51,052 nucleotides of DNA from Candidatus Methylomirabilis sp. (GTDB taxonomy: Bacteria; Muiribacteriota; Ozemobacteria; Ozemobacterales; Ozemobacteraceae): NCBI GenBank assembly GCA_020722725.1, contig DYKG01000024.1, positions 1 to 51,052 of the forward strand. The letters run 5' to 3'. Of this stretch, positions 18,190 to 26,670 are shown one piece after another. Within the stretch, counting starts at the first letter, position 1. Each line of letters starts with the position of its first letter. The position numbers were made by a program, and so were the translations under genes. Below the pieces are notes generated by a model. That model had not been told where the DNA came from and ran no database searches. It saw only the letters and a program-made list of their open reading frames with translations.

Positions 18190-19089
18190 ATGATAATCAT
18201 TGAAAGAATTCTGTTTCTGAAAAAAATCTCGATTTTCAGCAGTCTGTCGAGCTATGAGTTACGTAAGATTGCTGAAGTAATATCAGAAGAGGAATTTGCC
18301 GCCGGCGAAATTCTCTTCTCTGAAGGTGATTTTGGCGATTGTATGTACCTGGTAATCGAAGGAAAAATTTCAATTTTTACCGGTAAACCCCCGGCTATCA
18401 AAGTTCTTGCCGGTTTTGACAAGGGAAATTTCTTCGGGGAAATGGGTTTGTATGATGACAAACCCCGCGCTGCCTCTGCAATGGCTGAGCAGAATTCCAG
18501 GGTGCTGGTATTAAGAAAAGGCGAGTTCTGCGACCTGATCAGTGAATTTCCCATGGTGGCCCTTGGCATTATGAAAGAGCTCAATAACCGAATCAGAGCT
18601 ACCAACAAAAAACTGCATCTGATCGAAAAAAATATCGTCGATTCGACCAGTCGCCTTTATTCACGCGATTATTTCATCGACTGCATGAACAATCTGCTCA
18701 ATCGTGCCAGAAACGACAAGGGATTAATCTCTTTTCTTCTGATCAGACTGCGAAAGGTGCACTTCAAAGATAGCCAGCCGACCCAGACAGACCTGGAAAA
18801 AATTGTTACTGAACTGATTAAAGAGCTCGGAAGCCGTCTTGATGAATATATTCGTGAAACCGACATGATCTGTCGTTTTGATGATAACAGTATTCTGGTC
18901 ATGATTCCCGATGCTAACCGCAAAGGCACGCTTAAATTTCAAGCAAGAATCACTGATGATCTCAACCGGGTTCTGCTCGATTTCGAGACAACGAGAAAGC
19001 TCTATTCAGACCTTGAATACAAGGCGGTTGCTTTTCCCGATGACGGCAACAGCAGCGAAGAGCTTTTACGAAATATTGAAAGCAACTGA
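18190..19089 (+). CDS. Cyclic-nucleotide-binding domain protein with degenerate GGDEF domain
   Basis: A 299-residue cytoplasmic protein. Residues about 10-130 are a CRP-type cNMP-binding domain with the phosphate-binding cassette FFGEMGLYDDKPRAASA (81-97), which includes the conserved Glu and Arg. Residues about 152-295 resemble a GGDEF domain (SRLYSRDYFIDCMNNLL start, then DMICRFDDNSILVMIPDA), but the active-site RYGGDEF position reads RFDDNSI (229-235), so cyclic-di-GMP synthesis is unlikely. It lacks a DNA-binding helix-turn-helix, so it is not a CRP regulator. GAGGAA (18177-18182) is the ribosome site. Its place directly after the transporter-HEAT gene suggests a cytoplasmic sensor for that transporter (inference). 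Confidence 0.8.
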   Translation: MIIIERILFLKKISIFSSLSSYELRKIAEVISEEEFAAGEILFSEGDFGDCMYLVIEGKISIFTGKPPAIKVLAGFDKGNFFGEMGLYDDKPRAASAMAEQNSRVLVLRKGEFCDLISEFPMVALGIMKELNNRIRATNKKLHLIEKNIVDSTSRLYSRDYFIDCMNNLLNRARNDKGLISFLLIRLRKVHFKDSQPTQTDLEKIVTELIKELGSRLDEYIRETDMICRFDDNSILVMIPDANRKGTLKFQARITDDLNRVLLDFETTRKLYSDLEYKAVAFPDDGNSSEELLRNIESN

Positions 19090-21098
19090 TGACAACCGGC
19101 GAAAAGAATTCCTTAAAATGGTTTGTTGCCCTGCTGGTCGTTGTGGTAGCCGGAGTATGTTATATTCCCAGGGTCAATGGCAATATCGGCTGGTATAATT
19201 CCGGTGAATTCGTTGCTGCTGCTTTGACTTCAGATGTTCCGCATGCCCCGGGGTATCCTCTGTTAATGCGTCTTGCATCTTTCAGTCTTGTCGGTGCTGC
19301 GCCGGCAGATGCGGCTTTAAGGCTGAATTTTCTTTCGGTGGTCATTGCAATTGCCGCTCTGCTGATGATGTATTTTCTGCTGCTCCAGGCCGAAATCGGT
19401 CATTGGCCCGCCTTTACTTCAGTAATTCTGCTGCTTGCGAGTCGAACTTTTTTTGACCAGGCAATTCTGTTTGAAGTTTACTGTCTTGAAGTTTTCTTCA
19501 TTGCAGCCGGTATGCTGATTGGGTTGAAGATCGAGAAGGGCGGCAGCGGCAATTTTCCGGCCTTTCTGGCGGGATTAATCGGGGCATTGGGAGTGGGGCA
19601 CCGCCCGACTTTTGGGCTCTATGCGCTCACCCTGTTTTTTTTCGTCTGGCAGCGATCAGAGCCAATGGCAGGATTAAGTTGGCGCTGGTTTTTGTCTGGG
19701 CTTGGCGTGGGATTTTTGCCGAGTCTGGATCTTTTTCTGCAGCTGCAGAATCCCGGGCGTTTATTGCTCGACCCGCAGATTGGGCGGGGGGTGGCCGGTT
19801 TTTTGCGGGTTTTCAGCGGCACGGTTTATTCTGGTGGTCTTTTTGCCTTTGACACTCTGGAATTATGGCAGCGCTTTGTATTTTTCATGCAGTTCATTTT
19901 TACCGACTCTTCGGTTCTGGTTTTGCCTGCAGCAGTTCTTGCCCTGTCGATAAATCGGGGCCAAAATACGCTGAAAAAGGCTCTGCTGGTTACTGCCATG
20001 GTTAACCTTATTTTTGTTCTTAATTACCATGCTTTTGAAGCCCATTCCATGTTGCTTCCGTGCCTTTTCAGCCTTTCGGCTCTGGCCGCATTCTCATTTC
20101 AGGCGATTCAGAAAGAACGTCTGAGGAATCTGATCTGTGCGGCTATTGTCGTTTCTTCGGTTATGCTTGCCTTGACCAGGCTTGAACCGCCGGATTCGGC
20201 TTCGACCGACTACTGCCATCGCGCTCTTTCGACTGTTCCCGCCGGGTCAATGCTTTTGATGAGTAATGATGTGGAATTCAGGCCATATTATTTTCTGCGT
20301 CTTACTCAAAATTTTCGTCCAGACATAGGCGTTCAGCTTCTCGACGCGGTTGGGCCGCAAGAATTGGCTGACCTTGCAGTTTTGCAGCGCCAGAAGCAGG
20401 TTGCTGCGACTTTCATTCATCCTGCTGATGCTTTGACCAGTCTGATTGCTTCGTTTTCAATTGCGGCAGATGGCTATCTTTTTTCTCTACAGGATGCCAG
20501 GGAGCCGGAAAAACTTTTTCAGCAGATGCGGGCAAGTGATTCAATCAAGATCGACAACGGTATATTTTACCTGCCCGATGAATCTCTACTTGCCAATTCT
20601 TACCGCCCCGGCGAGGCAATCTCATACCAATATGGTTATGAAGGCGATTCAGAAAGCTTTGCTGGCATTCGTTTCTGGGCTCTTCTGGTTGATGCAGATG
20701 ATCGCCCGGTTAGTCGCAATGGGTTGATTGTCGGCCACGATGGCCATGTTCCATCAGCATTCGTCAGCAGCCAGTTGCAGCAGCAGGCGCATTTTAAGGT
20801 TGCATTGCAAAGATCGCTGATTGTTCCACATGATCTTAAGCCTGGCCAGTACAGGTTGAGATTCATAATTGAAAATAAAAACTCCGGGCTTTATCAGTCG
20901 CCAGATCTATATAAAAGCCTGAATAAGGTCAATATTTTCAACCTTTATGGTTATCTTGAAGTTTTCAAGCTTGATTATGGGCTGTCAAACCGTCTGTTGC
21001 TCGACCGGCAAACGGCAGAAAAGCTTCTACAAAGCCCATTGCCCGGAGTTTATTCTTCTGGTAATTCTTTGTCGGTCATGATTTCCGGCGATAGATAA
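19089..21098 (+). CDS. DUF2723 (TMEM260-like) multispan membrane protein
   Basis: A 669-residue protein with about 10 hydrophobic helices in residues 10-370 and a soluble C-terminal domain of about 280 residues. The first loop has the DUF2723 hallmark WYNSGEF (35-41) followed by HAPGYPLLM (52-60), like the DxGEF...HPPGYPL motif of this GT-C-fold family. The human relative TMEM260 is an O-mannosyltransferase, so a lipid-linked sugar transferase acting on exported proteins is plausible but not proven. The start overlaps the preceding stop (TGATG), so it is translationally coupled. It ends the long forward run; a new promoter lies at 21105. Confidence 0.82.
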   Translation: MTTGEKNSLKWFVALLVVVVAGVCYIPRVNGNIGWYNSGEFVAAALTSDVPHAPGYPLLMRLASFSLVGAAPADAALRLNFLSVVIAIAALLMMYFLLLQAEIGHWPAFTSVILLLASRTFFDQAILFEVYCLEVFFIAAGMLIGLKIEKGGSGNFPAFLAGLIGALGVGHRPTFGLYALTLFFFVWQRSEPMAGLSWRWFLSGLGVGFLPSLDLFLQLQNPGRLLLDPQIGRGVAGFLRVFSGTVYSGGLFAFDTLELWQRFVFFMQFIFTDSSVLVLPAAVLALSINRGQNTLKKALLVTAMVNLIFVLNYHAFEAHSMLLPCLFSLSALAAFSFQAIQKERLRNLICAAIVVSSVMLALTRLEPPDSASTDYCHRALSTVPAGSMLLMSNDVEFRPYYFLRLTQNFRPDIGVQLLDAVGPQELADLAVLQRQKQVAATFIHPADALTSLIASFSIAADGYLFSLQDAREPEKLFQQMRASDSIKIDNGIFYLPDESLLANSYRPGEAISYQYGYEGDSESFAGIRFWALLVDADDRPVSRNGLIVGHDGHVPSAFVSSQLQQQAHFKVALQRSLIVPHDLKPGQYRLRFIIENKNSGLYQSPDLYKSLNKVNIFNLYGYLEVFKLDYGLSNRLLLDRQTAEKLLQSPLPGVYSSGNSLSVMISGDR

Positions 21099-21104
21099 CA
21101 TGAC

Positions 21105-21133
21105 TTGAATTTGGCGAAGCAAAGGGATATAAT
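21105..21133 (+). promoter_or_regulatory. Sigma-70-type promoter for the GlyS-like gene
   Basis: TTGAAT (21105-21110), 17-nt spacer and consensus TATAAT (21128-21133). The start codon at 21168 would lie about 28 nt downstream of the expected transcription start. Confidence 0.7.
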
Positions 21134-21167
21134 TCGAGCCTGATTAATTCACTACCGGAGAATGCAG

Positions 21168-23144
21168 ATGCCGAAAACTCTATTATTGGAAGCGGGTTTC
21201 ATGTCCTTGCCGACCGAACTGTTCGGCAATCGATTACCCGATTTCAAAGAAGTGGTTTCTCAGGTTTTGCAGCAGGAAAAATTTGAGTTTTCGCGAATCA
21301 AAGTTTGGATCAGCTCTCATCGTATTGGTGTTTTAATCGAAGGACTGGCTGATGTTCAGACTTCCAGCGTAAAAGAAGTGAGGGGACCAAAAGCCTCAGC
21401 CGCTTATGACCTTAACAATCTGCCGACTCCTGCTGCAACTGGCTTTGCAGCTGCTCAGGGTCTTGAAATGAAAGACCTGGAAATTCGTGAAGTAGATGGT
21501 GAGAGATTTCTTTTTGCCCGAAAGATGGCTTTGGGACTGCCTCTTGAAAAATGTCTAAACCGGTTTTGCGCCGGGATTTTCCAGGCCTTGCCGTTCAACT
21601 GCCAGCCATGGTCTGAAAAAAGTGTTTTTCCTCAGCCGTTGATCAGTCTTTGTGCCGTAATCGACGACCGTCTGATTGATTTTGACATAGACGGAGTCAA
21701 GGCCCGAAACCAGGTAGTGGTTTTCAATGGTTTGCGCAAAAGTTTCATGCCCATCGAACATGCTGCCAATTATCCATTTTTGATGAAGCAGCTTGGTTTG
21801 ATGAATGAAATCACCGAAAAGCGTAAGAATTACGATGCCCGCATCAGATCGATTCTTCCAGAGGGTCACCTTATCAGAGATCCCGCTGGTAAGGTCGCCG
21901 AAGCGAGTTTATTTTTTGAAAATTCGCATCCTCTGCTGGTAAGGTATGAGAAAAAATTTATGGAAATGCCGGAAGTTATTCTCAACAAAGTCATATCAGG
22001 ATATTTGGGATATCTGGTCTGTGAAGATGCGCTGGGAAAGATGCTGCCGGCAACAGTTGCCCTGACCCCGTCACCGGCTACGATAACCGATGAAGTTGAA
22101 GTTAGATCGGGAGTTTTAAACCATCAGCTTGAGAAAATATGGCAGGTATGGAACCGTGATGTGCATAGCCTGCCCGGGCGTATTGAAAAAATTGCCGAGC
22201 AGATTGCCGATCAGAGCCAGGTGAAGAGTGAGCTTTCCTGCGATTGCAGCCTTGCCGGAATTGCGGAGTGCCTTTGCGACCTGCTTGAGTTCTCGGCTGA
22301 AAAAAGACTGGTCGGTGCAGTCATCACTCTAATTGAGGAGGGCGAGAAAACCGAAATCGGGCGTCTGTTTCAGGGCACCGGTTTTTCGGTGATGTTCAAT
22401 CGTCTAATAGGGGTAGAGGCTTTCAAACCCTATCTCGACTGCCTTAAAGAAGTCTGTCAGTTCTTTGAAGATCGAATTCCCGCCCCGGAAATGACTGCTG
22501 CGAAAATTGTTTCGCTGGCGGTTCTGATGCAGGGGCACGTCAATCATGTGCGCTGCTTTGACTGTAGCCATGAGAGGGTTCTGAATTTTATTTTTCGCGC
22601 CGATCTTCGTTTCGATCTCTTTGCTGCGTTCAATGTGGTTTTTCACGGTTTTCGGCTCGAACGCCGGCAATGGATAGAAACTGCCCTGCGAATTCTAGGT
22701 CGCGAAGCTCAATTGCCGGTTTTGCTGGAAGGTCTCAACAGTGCTGGTGAATTTGACCCGGCTTCTTTCAATGAAGCATTCCGCGAATGGAAAAGCCGGC
22801 CGGTTGAAGATTTCGAAGTTTGCAGCAGCACGCTGTCAAGAATCCGTTCAAAACTCAGCGGCATCGAACGCCGGGTAGATTCAGAACCTGACACCGAGCT
22901 TGAAAAAGATATTTCTGTCAAGCTTGATAAACTTGAAAAAGTTCAGGGTGTAAATTATCTGGGAATTTTCCATTTTTGTATTGAAGAGAAAGTAAATATT
23001 GAAGCCTGCCTGATGAATCTGCCGGCGGTGCTTGATGACAACGATGCCGAATTGCAACCGAGAATTTGTCTGCTGCAGCGACTTTGTCGGCTTCTTTCAC
23101 GACTTCCGTTCATTAAAAAAGAAAAGAAAACCGAAAAAAACTGA
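21168..23144 (+). CDS. Divergent glycyl-tRNA synthetase beta-subunit (GlyS)-like protein
   Basis: A 658-residue protein collinear with GlyS over its whole length. The N-terminus (LLLEAGFMSLPTELF, then RGPKASAAYD near residues 75-84) matches GlyS LVEIGTEELP and RGPxxAxAFD, and the C-terminus (LDDNDAELQPRICLLQRL) matches the VMVDDxELRxNRLxLL segment. However, the usual RGHRF, HQ/QKYF, GNExVLxxRLxDAxFF, HD-like MVxEFxELQGxMG and ADKxDTLxGxF motifs are absent or unrecognisable. GlyQ is not adjacent. It may be a very diverged but working beta subunit or a repurposed paralogue. The start at 21168 is set by GGAG (21157-21160), 7 nt upstream; the ATG at 21162 is too close. Lon follows 74 nt later. 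Confidence 0.78.
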   Translation: MPKTLLLEAGFMSLPTELFGNRLPDFKEVVSQVLQQEKFEFSRIKVWISSHRIGVLIEGLADVQTSSVKEVRGPKASAAYDLNNLPTPAATGFAAAQGLEMKDLEIREVDGERFLFARKMALGLPLEKCLNRFCAGIFQALPFNCQPWSEKSVFPQPLISLCAVIDDRLIDFDIDGVKARNQVVVFNGLRKSFMPIEHAANYPFLMKQLGLMNEITEKRKNYDARIRSILPEGHLIRDPAGKVAEASLFFENSHPLLVRYEKKFMEMPEVILNKVISGYLGYLVCEDALGKMLPATVALTPSPATITDEVEVRSGVLNHQLEKIWQVWNRDVHSLPGRIEKIAEQIADQSQVKSELSCDCSLAGIAECLCDLLEFSAEKRLVGAVITLIEEGEKTEIGRLFQGTGFSVMFNRLIGVEAFKPYLDCLKEVCQFFEDRIPAPEMTAAKIVSLAVLMQGHVNHVRCFDCSHERVLNFIFRADLRFDLFAAFNVVFHGFRLERRQWIETALRILGREAQLPVLLEGLNSAGEFDPASFNEAFREWKSRPVEDFEVCSSTLSRIRSKLSGIERRVDSEPDTELEKDISVKLDKLEKVQGVNYLGIFHFCIEEKVNIEACLMNLPAVLDDNDAELQPRICLLQRLCRLLSRLPFIKKEKKTEKN

Positions 23145-23218
23145 TTTTGTGAAAATATTTTGTTTTTTTATCTGAGATTACAGTAAAATCGTAGCAACTT
23201 TGATAGGAGATTTTAAAC

Positions 23219-25705
23219 ATGGCTACTGAAGATCACAGCAACCCTCCTGATAATAATTCTGATGGCGATATTGCTCAATTCAACCCTGCTGAGAATTTCC
23301 CGCTTCTGCCTCTGAGAGATGTGGTGGTTTTTCCTTATATGGTCGTGCCTCTTTTCGTCGGTCGCAAGAAGTCTATCCGTGCGATAGAAGAAGCGATGCT
23401 GAAAAATCGCAAGATCGTTCTCTGTTCTCAAAAACAGGCTAAAACAGACGATCCCGAGGTTGAAGATCTTTATGAAACCGGAACCGTTGCCGAGATTCTT
23501 CAACTCCTGAAGCTGCCCGACGGAATACTGAAAATTCTGGTCGAGGGCACTACCAGGGTTTGCATAAGAAAATTCACGCGAATGGATGAGTATTTTGAAG
23601 TTGAAGCTGAGCGAATTGCAGTCGAAGATCGCAAAACCATCGAACTTCAGGCGCTGATGCGCAATGTAATTGCTCTTTTCGAGCAATACGTCAAGCTCAA
23701 CAAAAAAATTCCCCTCGAAGTTATCATGGTGGCCAACAATGTTGAAGAGCCGGGCCGACTGGGCGATATAATCACTGCGCACCTGAACCTCAAGGTTGAT
23801 GAAAAACAGGAAATTCTTGAAGCCTTTGCCCCCCGCGCCCGGCTTGAAAAGATCGCCGCCATTCTCAACCGTGAACTTGAGATCATGATGGTGGAAAAGA
23901 AGATTCGCGGCCAGGTGCGCAAGCAGATGGAGCAGATTCAGAAGGAATACTATCTGCGTGAGCAGATGAAAGCCATTCAGAAAGAACTTGGCGAAACTGA
24001 TGAGCGCACCGAAGAGCTTGAAGAGCTCAAGCAGGCAATTGCCAAAGCCGGTATGCCGGAAGAAGCCAGAGAAAAAGCAGAAAAAGAACTGTCAAAGCTC
24101 AACAAAATGCCTCCTGGCTCTGCTGAAGCCACTGTTTCAAGAAACTATATCGACTGGCTGGTATCTCTGCCCTGGAAAAAGCGGAGCAAAGATCGTATGG
24201 ATATTAAAAAATGCCAGGAAATACTCGATGAAGACCATTATGGTCTCGATCGGGTGAAAGAGCGTATTCTTGAATACCTTGCCGTCTGTCGTCTGAAAAA
24301 GTCGATCAAAGGCCCGATTCTTTGCCTGATCGGTCCCCCGGGTGTTGGTAAAACATCGCTTGGCAAGTCGATTGCCCGCTCTCTTAATCGCAAGTTTTCA
24401 AGAATTTCACTCGGTGGCATGCGTGATGAAGCAGAAATTCGCGGTCATCGAAGAACTTACATCGGTGCAATGCCAGGCCGCATCATTCAGGCCTTGCGTG
24501 ATACCGGAACCAACAATCCGGTAATTCTGCTCGATGAAATTGACAAAATGGGCATGGATTTCAGGGGTGACCCGAGTTCAGCGCTGCTTGAAGCTCTTGA
24601 CCCTGAACAGAATCATTCATTTTCTGACCATTACGTCTCGACACCATTTGACCTGTCGAAAGTTCTCTTTCTTACCACTGCCAACGTTCCCCACACCATT
24701 CCGGGGCCGCTGCGCGACCGTCTTGAAATTGTTTATCTTCCCGGCTACACCCAGGAGGAAAAAGTCCAGATTTCTCGCAAATACCTGGTTCCCAAGCAAA
24801 AAGAAGCCAATGGGATCGATAAATTCGGGGTTGAGTTTGACGACTCTTCAATCGTTGAAGTTATAAGAAAATTCACTCGAGAAAGCGGTGTAAGAAGCCT
24901 GGAGCGCGAACTTGCCTCAATCTGTCGCAAGATTGCCCGAGATATCGTGGTTGGTGATTGCAAAGATGCGAAAAAAGAGGAAAAGGGCAAGCCTGGTAAA
25001 ATAAAAGTTACTGCTGCTGAAGTTGAAAAATATCTTGGCATACCCAAATTCCATGTTGAAAAGCGCGAAGGAAAAGACGAAATCGGCCTGGTTAACGGTC
25101 TTGCCTGGACAGAAGTTGGTGGAACTATTCTGCCTATCGAAGTGGTATTCATGCCTGGTCGCGGCAAGATCATTCTTACCGGCTCTCTCGGCGAAGTAAT
25201 GAAGGAATCGGCCCATACCGGCATGTCTTATTTGCGCAGCCACGCCGATCAGATCAAAATGCGACCCATAGATTACGATTGCCTGGATCTGCATATCCAT
25301 TTTCCTGAAGGCGCCGTTCCCAAAGATGGCCCCTCTGCAGGTATCGCCATTGCTACCGCAATTTACTCGGCGCTGAATGAAGTGCCGGTAAACAATTCTT
25401 TTGCAATGACCGGTGAAATTACCCTGCGTGGTCGGGTTCTGCCGGTTGGGGGCATAAAAGAAAAGCTGCTTGCCGCCCACCGCCAGGGAATTACCGATAT
25501 CATACTTTCTGCTGAAAATGAAAAAGAGCTTGAAGAAATACCAGAAAATATTCGAAAAAACCTGACTATTCATAAAGTCAAAACCGCCGATGAAGTTCTG
25601 GGTCTGGCTCTGGTCGGAAAACCAAAAAACTCTCCGCTTAAATTCAGTCGCAGAGCTATCGGTATCGACGCCAAAGGCAAAAAAGGAAAGGCGGCCCGAA
25701 ACTGA
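23219..25705 (+). CDS. lon: ATP-dependent protease Lon
   Basis: An 828-residue homohexameric cytoplasmic AAA+ protease that degrades misfolded and regulatory proteins. The N-terminal substrate-binding domain begins at FPLLPLRDVVVFPYMVVPLF (about residue 22). The AAA+ module has Walker A GPPGVGKT (372-379), Walker B VILLDEIDKM and the downstream FLTTAN segment. The protease domain has the serine of DGPSAG (Ser706) and the lysine of the GGIKEK motif (744-749), which form the catalytic dyad. Length is normal for the LonA class. AGGAGA (23205-23210) is the ribosome site; TTGTTT (23160-23165) with TAAAAT (23184-23189), 18-nt spacer, is a weak promoter candidate. Its stop overlaps the engB start (TGATG). 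Confidence 0.98.
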   Translation: MATEDHSNPPDNNSDGDIAQFNPAENFPLLPLRDVVVFPYMVVPLFVGRKKSIRAIEEAMLKNRKIVLCSQKQAKTDDPEVEDLYETGTVAEILQLLKLPDGILKILVEGTTRVCIRKFTRMDEYFEVEAERIAVEDRKTIELQALMRNVIALFEQYVKLNKKIPLEVIMVANNVEEPGRLGDIITAHLNLKVDEKQEILEAFAPRARLEKIAAILNRELEIMMVEKKIRGQVRKQMEQIQKEYYLREQMKAIQKELGETDERTEELEELKQAIAKAGMPEEAREKAEKELSKLNKMPPGSAEATVSRNYIDWLVSLPWKKRSKDRMDIKKCQEILDEDHYGLDRVKERILEYLAVCRLKKSIKGPILCLIGPPGVGKTSLGKSIARSLNRKFSRISLGGMRDEAEIRGHRRTYIGAMPGRIIQALRDTGTNNPVILLDEIDKMGMDFRGDPSSALLEALDPEQNHSFSDHYVSTPFDLSKVLFLTTANVPHTIPGPLRDRLEIVYLPGYTQEEKVQISRKYLVPKQKEANGIDKFGVEFDDSSIVEVIRKFTRESGVRSLERELASICRKIARDIVVGDCKDAKKEEKGKPGKIKVTAAEVEKYLGIPKFHVEKREGKDEIGLVNGLAWTEVGGTILPIEVVFMPGRGKIILTGSLGEVMKESAHTGMSYLRSHADQIKMRPIDYDCLDLHIHFPEGAVPKDGPSAGIAIATAIYSALNEVPVNNSFAMTGEITLRGRVLPVGGIKEKLLAAHRQGITDIILSAENEKELEEIPENIRKNLTIHKVKTADEVLGLALVGKPKNSPLKFSRRAIGIDAKGKKGKAARN

Positions 25706-26670
25706 TGGCCATCAAGGTTACTTCAGCGCTGTTTACCAACTGTATCACCGCAAAAGAAGGTTTGCCCGATGACGGTTTGCCGGTTATTGCCCTGGTAGGC
25801 CGCAGTAATGTCGGCAAATCATCGTTGATCAACACGCTGGCAAACCGACGTGAACTGGCTCGCACCAGCTCTCTTCCCGGCAAAACTCTGACGATCAACT
25901 TCTACAATTTCAATGATCAGTTCTATCTGGTTGACCTGCCTGGTTATGGCTATGCCAAAGCTTCTAAGGTAACCAGACAAAGAATTCAGGTAATGATGAA
26001 TGAATTCTTTGTTGAATGCAAAAGCCTGAAAGCCGTGGTTCAAATTCTTGATTCGCGCCATAAACCAAGCTCTCTCGATATTCAAATGTATGATTGGTTG
26101 CGAGATCAGAAATTCAATTATATCGCGGTTCTGACCAAAATCGATAAACTTGGCAACCAGAATCTGGCGAAAATGAAAAAAACCATACTGAAAGATATGG
26201 GTCTCAATTTGGCTCTTACATTTTCAGCTCAGACTTCAGCCGGTAAAGAAGAAATACTCGATGCGATCGAAAAAATTCTTGCTGGTTACCAGTTCAAATC
26301 TGCTGACCCCAGGGCGAGAACCGGTGAACGCCAAAAACATTCCGAAAAAACCAGACCCAGCCAGCCAAAAGAAAAGACCACCCAGGGATCTGATAATGCA
26401 AAGCCAGCAAAGGATGTGCCAGGAAACTGCAACGAAAATAAAAAAACCGACAAAAAACAGCCCGGATCAGAAAAACGTCACGAAAACCGGCCTGAAGGCC
26501 AGACCGAAAAATCTGCACCCGGTCAGAAGACCGATGAAAACAAAAATGCAGGTAACCGCCGTCGCCGTCGCCGCCCAAGAAGACCTGGCGGGGCACCCGG
26601 GAATGGTAATGAAAATAAAAATCCCAACAGAAATGAAAGTCCGAAGCCTGATAGTGGAGGAGTAAAATGA
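25705..26670 (+). CDS. engB: Ribosome-biogenesis GTPase EngB/YsxC with long basic C-terminal tail
   Basis: Residues 1-197 form a complete EngB (YihA/YsxC) GTPase: G1 GRSNVGKSS (32-40), G3 DLPGYGYA (77-84) and G4 TKID (144-147). EngB acts in late assembly of the large ribosomal subunit. The family is usually about 195-210 residues; here a further 120-residue low-complexity tail (about 200-321) is rich in Lys, Glu, Asn, Pro and Arg, with an arginine block of six R followed by PRRPGG near residue 290. Such a tail probably binds RNA (inference). Codons stay in frame to a single stop, and the next gene overlaps by 4 nt (ATGA), so the tail is real coding sequence. Coupled to lon at its start. Confidence 0.95.
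   Translation: MAIKVTSALFTNCITAKEGLPDDGLPVIALVGRSNVGKSSLINTLANRRELARTSSLPGKTLTINFYNFNDQFYLVDLPGYGYAKASKVTRQRIQVMMNEFFVECKSLKAVVQILDSRHKPSSLDIQMYDWLRDQKFNYIAVLTKIDKLGNQNLAKMKKTILKDMGLNLALTFSAQTSAGKEEILDAIEKILAGYQFKSADPRARTGERQKHSEKTRPSQPKEKTTQGSDNAKPAKDVPGNCNENKKTDKKQPGSEKRHENRPEGQTEKSAPGQKTDENKNAGNRRRRRRPRRPGGAPGNGNENKNPNRNESPKPDSGGVK

Noticed and set aside
24917-25573. 218-residue reverse frame inside lon
   Set aside because: Covers the conserved Lon protease domain; codon-bias shadow.
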